Source: Chionoecetes opilio (lineage: Eukaryota > Arthropoda > Malacostraca > Decapoda > Majidae). Taken from it: DNA of 64,000 nt. This document shows, piece after piece, positions 58,263 through 64,000 of this stretch (position 1 is its first letter; each line of letters begins with the position of its first letter). The stretch covers positions 1-64,000 of the forward strand of contig JACEEZ010011644.1 of the NCBI GenBank assembly GCA_016584305.1, read 5' to 3'. A program made the position numbers and the translations under genes. Under the pieces are notes generated by a model, which did not search any database, was not told where the DNA came from, and was given only the letters and a program-made list of their open reading frames with translations.

Positions 58263-58280
58263 AGGCACACCCTTATTGCC

Positions 58281-58871
58281 AATCAATTTAATCTACTTAT
58301 CTATCACATACTATCTATCTATCTATTTCACAGTCGTTCTGGGTTCCTCAATGGATTATAAAAAACACTCTTAATATGCATGATCTCTTATTCAAAACTT
58401 TTACATAACACTGCATGAGAAACTTATATTTCCAATCTTCCTTTTTATTGTGTTTAAAGAAATCGTCCAGTACCATTTCACATTCCTGATTTGATGTAGT
58501 TAGGCCAGTTGCAAGAATGGACGTTTTCCATCGAGTACCGATAGTGATGGGGCGCCCGACCATCGTGATACTCCATTTATAGTTTCATGAACGGCTGATT
58601 TTGCCCCCATCGCATATGTCCCGACGTCGGGAGCGAGGTGTAAACCACCCATGCGATATTAGAATGATAATATTTTACCTACTATAAATAAAAATTACTC
58701 CTGTCATTTCTACATGAATTATTCTTTTCTATAACATAAAAATAGTAATACTTGTATTAGCAATGCTGTTTTCAATAGTAGGAGGCGGTACAAAAAGTTT
58801 CAAAAGTTCTGAGGTTGGTTATTTGAGTTACCATGACAACGCCAGGCTGGCGTGCCAGCTGAACCTCCTCC

Positions 58872-58874
<3 letters not shown>
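58281..58874. other. Unassigned DNA
   Basis: A 71-codon minus-strand ORF (58,348-58,563) has ordinary composition, but I do not recognise it. No other feature. Confidence 0.35.
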
Positions 58875-58906
<32 letters not shown>

Positions 58907-59023
58907 CTCTCTCCTCTCTCTCTCTCTCTTCTCTCTCTCTCTCCTCTCTCTCTTCTCTCCTTCTCTCTTCTCCCCTCTCTCTCTCTCTCTCTCCCCTCTC
59001 TCCCCCTCTCTCTCTCTCTCTCA
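58875..59023. repeat. (CT)n microsatellite
   Basis: Impure CT tract of about 150 bp. Confidence 0.95.
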
Positions 59024-59700
59024 TGGTTTACAATTCATTTGCGTTTCTAGATGATTTTAATCAGTAATGTTTAGCCATATTACTTATTATCATTCGAAAT
59101 GGTAACTGCATACATCGTACATTCAATCATATTTTAAGTCCGTTCACTCCCGCGGGAATACCGAGCGGGTATTAGTATATTGTTTAGGGCTGTAAGGATT
59201 CGTTTTTAGGAACCATATTGCCCTGGGGATGTCCTACGATGCGTTCACAGGCGTGATAGTTGATCAGTCTTCTTCAGAAGACACAGGTTTAAAGGGAGAT
59301 GACAACGTATCGTTATGAGGTGTGGATGGACTCCGCCCACCCGCCCGCCCGCCTATATCGCTCATCGCTGTCAATAGGTGGCGCGGACATCCACCCGCTT
59401 GTCTTAATTGAGTTTCACGGCAACTGAACATATGAATTAGTGCCTTTTTGGCTTAGTAAACCCCGTTTATTCTTCCCCAGAAATGTGTCACATATTGAAT
59501 AGTTGAAATTATTGATATTCAATGGAAGTATTTAATAAATATAATGCTCATCGATCATCTCGTCGGTAGGGGGTTACCGCTGTAGCGAGTAAAGTAGTCA
59601 ACCCCTTTCAGTCTCCATGTTTCCGTTTCTCTGCCAGTGCGGTCTATAACAGAGAATCGCGTAGCACGGGGACTATTCTATTTTGTAGTCTTCAATAATT
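59024..59700. other. Unassigned DNA
   Basis: Includes a cccgcccgcccgcc patch near 59,340. No gene recognised. Confidence 0.4.
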
Positions 59701-59706
59701 TTTATT
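59701..59706 (-). promoter_or_regulatory. Candidate polyadenylation signal
   Basis: AATAAA on the minus strand just downstream of the ORF that ends at 59,733. Confidence 0.4.
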
Positions 59707-59732
59707 GTAATTATCATGTGTTTGCACTGTTA

Positions 59733-60089
59733 TCAGCTATCAATAAAATCAATTATATACAACGTGTCACCAGCAATATATACTGGAAGTATCTTTGGTG
59801 AAACTCGCATGTCTTGGCGAGTTTTACATACACCTTGAAAATCACCATTTATGAAACCTAAACTGGCCAAATGAGTATCCTTCATTCCAGTTAAACCAAA
59901 GCTATGAACACTCCACCTAGTTACACCGCCCAAACGATTTTGCCCGATGGGGCCCACGATGGGGATGAAATGGCGCTGTTCTTGAACCAGAGGTGTCGGG
60001 CATTTTCCACGCCGGGACCCTATAGGGAGCACGATAAGACCTTCTTGCAACTGGGCCTTAGTGAGCTGCTGTGGGCCTTTGACAGACAT
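59733..60089 (-). CDS. Unrecognised 118-codon ORF, possible terminal exon
   Basis: On the minus strand the frame runs from an ATG at 60,089 (preceded at once by an in-frame TGA) to a TGA at 59,733. The product is non-repetitive, with segments such as LPIGSRRGKCPTPL, HFIPIVGPIGQNRLGG and DTHLASLGFINGDFQGVC, and a hydrophobic end LYIIDFID. I know no family for it. A polyadenylation signal AATAAA lies on the same strand at 59,706-59,701, about 27 bases past the stop. There is no signal peptide. It could be the last exon of a gene, a processed copy or part of a mobile element. It is the longest open frame here that is neither low-complexity nor repeat-derived. Confidence 0.4.
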   Translation of the reverse strand: MSVKGPQQLTKAQLQEGLIVLPIGSRRGKCPTPLVQEQRHFIPIVGPIGQNRLGGVTRWSVHSFGLTGMKDTHLASLGFINGDFQGVCKTRQDMRVSPKILPVYIAGDTLYIIDFIDS

Positions 60090-60329
60090 TCATCTTCTGT
60101 TTATAAAGCAAATACAGCCTTGTTTCAGTTCCTACAACGTAACAATTGGTGTTTACGTATTGATAGTGTTGCAAGGTGTGTATGAATTAATCGTGCAAAA
60201 CTAATGCGGCATTATAGGGTGTTATAATTATGCTGGTGATAAGAATGTTGTGTTGTGTGTTGGTTAGGGGCGGGCGGCGGGCGGCAGGTGCTCCGCACGC
60301 ACTAAAATGTTTGTACTATTTACACGGTA

Positions 60330-60490
60330 TTATCATACTACCAGATGATATTTAGGACAGCTGAAACATACCATCATCTTCACGAGACATTTTGTGCATA
60401 TCATGAATGCTAAAACTTGCAGTAAAACTATACCTATAATAAGATAATGCGAGCAAAATGAAATCGTGTATAACTTTTTTTCACCTTTTT
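60330..60490. repeat. Fragment of the 27-kb foldback family
   Basis: Matches about 27,518-27,690: taccagatgatatttagga, agctga, gcatat-tcatgaa and cgtgtata occur in the same order. The rest of the element is absent. Confidence 0.6.
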
Positions 60491-61412
60491 TTATTCACCT
60501 TTCTCCTTATTCCTGGAATGTTGCTTGCATTAAATTTCACTCCCCTGTCCCGGAATCGGCACACCTTAACGATTATCATGGTGTATGGGGACGTCCTAAT
60601 GCAAAAAATATATAAGCGGTCAAAACCTGCGTTGAAAAGTCAAAATTGTGGGTGAAACAGCTTTTGGCGGGGAGAGCGGTGTGGTCCTTGCCATAAGTGC
60701 TTGGTTAGGGAGGGAGGGACAAAAATTCTTGCTTCAGCAGAGACGTGTTCAAGCCCTTTTGATTGGTCGAAGCTGGGCCCAAGCAGCGCTCAGATAGGCA
60801 ACGTGATTGGCTAGTAGGATTCTCGGACCACGCCCACGCCATAGGCTTTGGAGGTGTAAGGCAGTGCAAAGCGCCTGGGAAATTTCGACTGTACATGGGC
60901 TTTAGTTCGGTGCCTTAGCCGGGCCGTTACAAAAGCGCCTGAAGACGGGTAAGGGGCTCTTTCGCCTTACCTCTATGGCACTTCTCAGCATCTCCCCCCC
61001 GAGCACCAGAGAAACAAACCCGGCGTTTCCTTGTCCGCGCACCACCACGCAGAGAAACACAGCCCGGCTTCGTCACCTGCCCGCGCACCAACACACTAAA
61101 ACCCTGCCATGATTAACCACACTATGCTGTTCGTAACGTGTGACTGTCATTTTGTGCACCATCAGCCTTGCCACGCTGCTCTCTGCCTTAAGGGGGACAG
61201 GCTGTGGTGTCGCCGCCTCGCAGTTTTGTGGCGAACAGCCGCAACCCGCCGTGAGTGCAAGGATTGGTCTCAAGCCGTGACAAGAGAGGAGGTGAGCAAG
61301 AAAGTAGCAGACAGCGCCATCAGAGTTCTGGCGCGAACTAGAATCCCATTTTGAAGGGGAACTAAACCATTCCTTTTCTGTGGGGAAACATTTATAATAC
61401 AGTCTATCAGCT
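60491..61412. other. Unassigned DNA
   Basis: Moderate GC from 60,650 to 61,350. An 81-codon plus-strand ORF (61,109-61,354) contains ten cysteine or histidine residues in its first half, but I recognise no domain and cannot separate it from chance. Confidence 0.35.
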
Positions 61413-61472
61413 TATATATATATTATATAATGATATATATATATATATCTATATATATATATATATATATAA

Positions 61473-61512
<40 letters not shown>

Positions 61513-61545
61513 GTACAGATATATATAACTCTCGTATATATATAT
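61413..61545. repeat. (TA)n microsatellite
   Basis: Impure TA tract of about 130 bp. Confidence 0.95.
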
Positions 61546-63058
61546 ATCAGTTTTCTCTCGCACACAGGTAGAATCCAGTCGCTGTGAGGGTGCAGACAAC
61601 AGCGGATCTGCGTGCTACACTGCTCCCTATCACTGTGCGACACGGTGGGGCTCAAGGAATATAGAGGACCAGGAAGGTGTGTCCTATGTAGGCAAGAAAA
61701 TCCCCTGCCTATCCTTGCTTGCGCTTAGATGGCGTCCCCCACCCGTCGCCTCTTCAGGATGTAAACAATAGGCCCCGCAGGGCGCCACATGGCTACTGCC
61801 ACCCCAGAACGTAAGAATGGCTGCCTGTCGTCTCTCGCTATTGCGACTGTGTGTGGACCAGAAAGGACGACACACCCTGGAGTGATGCTGCAGTTTGTTT
61901 CCGCCAAGATGCTAGAAGGTATGTAAGTGTTGTGTTTAAAAGGTATATTTGGAGTCAATAGAGAAATCCAGAGTGACCAAATATTCTTAAAAAGAGCTAC
62001 CCTTTATAAAAATCTCTCCCTCCTTGCCTCTTAAGCTCTCACTGGGCAATTGGGGCATGTCTCTACTCTAAGGGCTCAAGGAAGTCAAGCCTGCCACCGT
62101 GCTGCGGAAATAAACTAACTAGCTAACCCGTTACCATGCACGCAGTGTTACCACCTTGTATCCACATTGCTTTAAAGGGACGGAATACACAGATGACAAG
62201 TGTTTCGGGTTAAATATTCGATATTTTCTAGTTATCCCCATACTTCCCACCTCCCCAAAACCATCTTGGGGAATGGGCCCCCCGAAAGAGAAGTCTGCCG
62301 CTTTTTTAAACTTGGACTAGGGGAGTCTAACGTGGAGCTTCAGTGTTAGAACTCTAGTGGTAGGTACCAATGCCCGAACGCGTTCTTTAGAACCATCTTG
62401 AGAGCTAACATAGTCATATGTTTGATCCACGACCTGCGCTTGGGTTGGCCAGCCCTGAACCAGGGAGATCATATATTGGGGGACGGAGGCGAAGTCTTTG
62501 TCTCCCGCGCCCTGCTACCGAGAAAGCCACAAAACACAACCATACCATATATGAACCTTATTCTTCCATTTATTCACTTTTTACCCACATTTTCTTGATC
62601 TTCATAGCTCTTCCCATTATGGTAGTAAAGATTGTCATGGTCCCACGTTTAATAGTTTATATTTGGTTTGCACAACTAATGATGCCGTTAATCACTAGTT
62701 GTAGTTGACATTCATATCAGAGGCACCTATATGTTAATATATATATCGTTCGACTTCTTGAATCACAACGTACAGTTTCATCATACACGTTTGAGCAGCT
62801 TATAATGTTGCGTTGGTGGTGGTGGTATCAAATGTCTGACGTTACTAGTACACACGCACGTATACACACAAGCAAGGATATTATGAAGTTATACTATCCT
62901 TGCACACAAGTGTCCACGTGTGTCACAGTGAGGCGTTAGCACCCCCGGTGTGTCTTGTCTGACACCTAAAGAGCGAACGCGCAGTTTTCTTGTCCACTAT
63001 AACAGAGTACCCCGCCAGGGCCACGGATACGGCATAAACGTACGGCGCTGGTCCAGCA
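61546..63058. other. Unassigned DNA
   Basis: No gene recognised. A small inverted repeat, caaggata/tatccttg with flanking cacaca runs, lies at about 62,870-62,905. The dispersed cttgggga module recurs near 62,260. Confidence 0.35.
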
Positions 63059-63145
63059 GGGTCTATAGATACTAATTTCGGGCACGGCAAGACTCGAACC
63101 TATGATCGCGCATCAGGTATACACCTGGGTACGTCGCTGTAGTAA
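63059..63145 (-). mobile_element. Possible tRNA-derived SINE fragment
   Basis: On the minus strand, GTACCCAGGTGTATACCTGA is followed by a B-box-like ATAGGTTCGAGTC. The A-box is weak. It does not fold convincingly as an intact tRNA by eye. Confidence 0.35.
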
Positions 63146-63510
63146 TCATTGGGAGAATATTACGCCTGAAAGGCTCATGTGGCAGCTATGTATTTTGTAA
63201 CATGTCTAGGCGATGTGAGCTTAAAATTCGGGCCTATTTCGACTCAGCCGATCTTAGCTCACACCGGCAACATAGTTTTTAGGGGTTTAGGTTAGTTTGT
63301 TGGTCTGTTTAGGTTAGGTAGGTTTATGATGGTTGTGTTAAGTTTTGTAGAGTTTGTTTAGGTTAATAAGCGCCGCGGTACGATTTCCGAAGAGTCCGGT
63401 GACGGTGTGACGATATAAAGGTTGCCAATATAAAGTGATTGCATGGACCCTACTGCGCATGCGCGGAAAAAGCGCACCTTATTTAATCGTTGATACGCGA
63501 TATATTTGGT
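63146..63510. other. Unassigned DNA with GGTTTAGGTT patches
   Basis: 63,283-63,370 is rich in ggttaggt and gtttaggttaataagc, resembling one outer arm of the foldback at 4.9 kb. Confidence 0.4.
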
Positions 63511-64000
63511 TGCCTGATAACTAGTGTCACCAAAAACATATTTATTTTCTCATGTAGGCTCATTTATTCTATCTATCAGTGGATACTTCGATCATAGCCC
63601 TATACAGGTGGTATCATATGTTATGTTCTTTACAGCTTTTTCCATTTAGCTATGTGGCGATGATGTGGTAACCCTGATAAATAGTGTCACCAAAAACACA
63701 AGTTATATTATTTTCTCATGTAGGTCCATTCATTATACTAGTCCATGATAACTTCGATCATAGACCACTGTGGTACAGATCCGTGGTATATATGCTTCTT
63801 TACATCTTATTTACCATGTAGGCTATGTGGCGATGATGTGTACCTCTGATAAATAGGTGTCACCAAAACACAAGTTCTATTATTTTCTCATGTAGGTCAT
63901 TTTTATTTATTACTTAGTGCAGTGGATAACTTCGATCATAGACCACTATACAGTGGTATATTGGTTCTTTACAATCTTATTTACCATGTGCTATTGTGGC
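63511..64000. repeat. Satellite, period ~160-173 bp, three copies to the window edge
   Basis: The marker gtgtcac recurs at 63,524, 63,684 and 63,857. Each unit holds ctgataa-tag, ttattttctcatgtagg, aacttcgatcatag and ttac-atcttatttacca. The third unit is still running at the window end. Confidence 0.9.

Larger units (their letters stand above)
53630..58272. mobile_element. 4.6-kb transposon with taccgtccggta-type subterminal arrays
   Basis: The left end CGGTGTGGCTAAAACCGTCC pairs with the right end, whose complement is GGGTGTGCCTAAAAACCGTC. Flanks are ttattgtc (53,622-53,629) and ttattgcc (58,273-58,280), seven of eight bases. Beside each end, arrays of ccggtaccgt-like units run inward in opposite orientation, as terminal repeats should. 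An 8-bp duplication suggests the hAT superfamily. No transposase was recognised inside. Confidence 0.65.

Overview
This is a window of animal nuclear DNA, not prokaryotic. It is dominated by microsatellites (TA, CA, GA/CT, AGT), minisatellites, foldback DNA elements, hAT-type DNA transposons and decayed non-LTR retrotransposons, with split coding exons bounded by GT/AG. Extreme GA/CT and TA tracts, GGTTAGGTT-rich intergenic DNA, the repeat families and the one recognisable host gene together suggest a decapod crustacean (crab or shrimp). That assignment is inference from style, not from a diagnostic marker.

Layout. 0-5.3 kb: 3' end of a non-LTR retrotransposon, then a 3.6-kb DNA transposon with ~150-bp terminal inverted repeats and a GC-rich, frameshifted transposase, then a small foldback element. 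6.06-6.28 kb: a PIF/Harbinger transposase exon with one frameshift. 7.75-8.77 kb: a near-perfect 86-bp hairpin, a ~17-bp minisatellite and a short possible MULE-type ORF. 9.0-10.6 kb: three phase-compatible exons of a lactosylceramide 4-alpha-galactosyltransferase-like gene (+ strand), the only convincing host gene, with an antisense retrotransposon piece in an intron. 12.3-12.8 kb: a MITE with exact 8-bp target duplications and a tRNA-derived SINE. About 12.8-26.2 kb: sequence that looks damaged, with inflated homopolymers, so gene calling there is unreliable. 23.2-24.5 and 27.0-28.7 kb: two copies of one giant foldback element. 30.2-38.3 kb: a nested set of hAT insertions, including a GTF2IRD2-like hAT transposase pseudogene (- strand). 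39.7-40.5 kb: another non-LTR 3' end. 43.0-44.7 kb: purine tracts. 44.9-49.3 kb: a 4.4-kb palindrome. 49.6-53.0 and 53.6-58.3 kb: two transposons whose ends have grown into minisatellite arrays. 59.7-60.1 kb: an unrecognised 118-codon ORF with a polyadenylation signal. 63.5 kb to the end: a satellite of ~160-173 bp.

No operon or multigene system is visible. The notable theme is the density of long inverted repeats: seven separate foldback or palindromic structures, from 86 bp to 4.4 kb, in 64 kb. At least two of the families recur inside the window. Some may be assembly artefacts, but the recurrence of families argues that palindromic transposable elements are real here.
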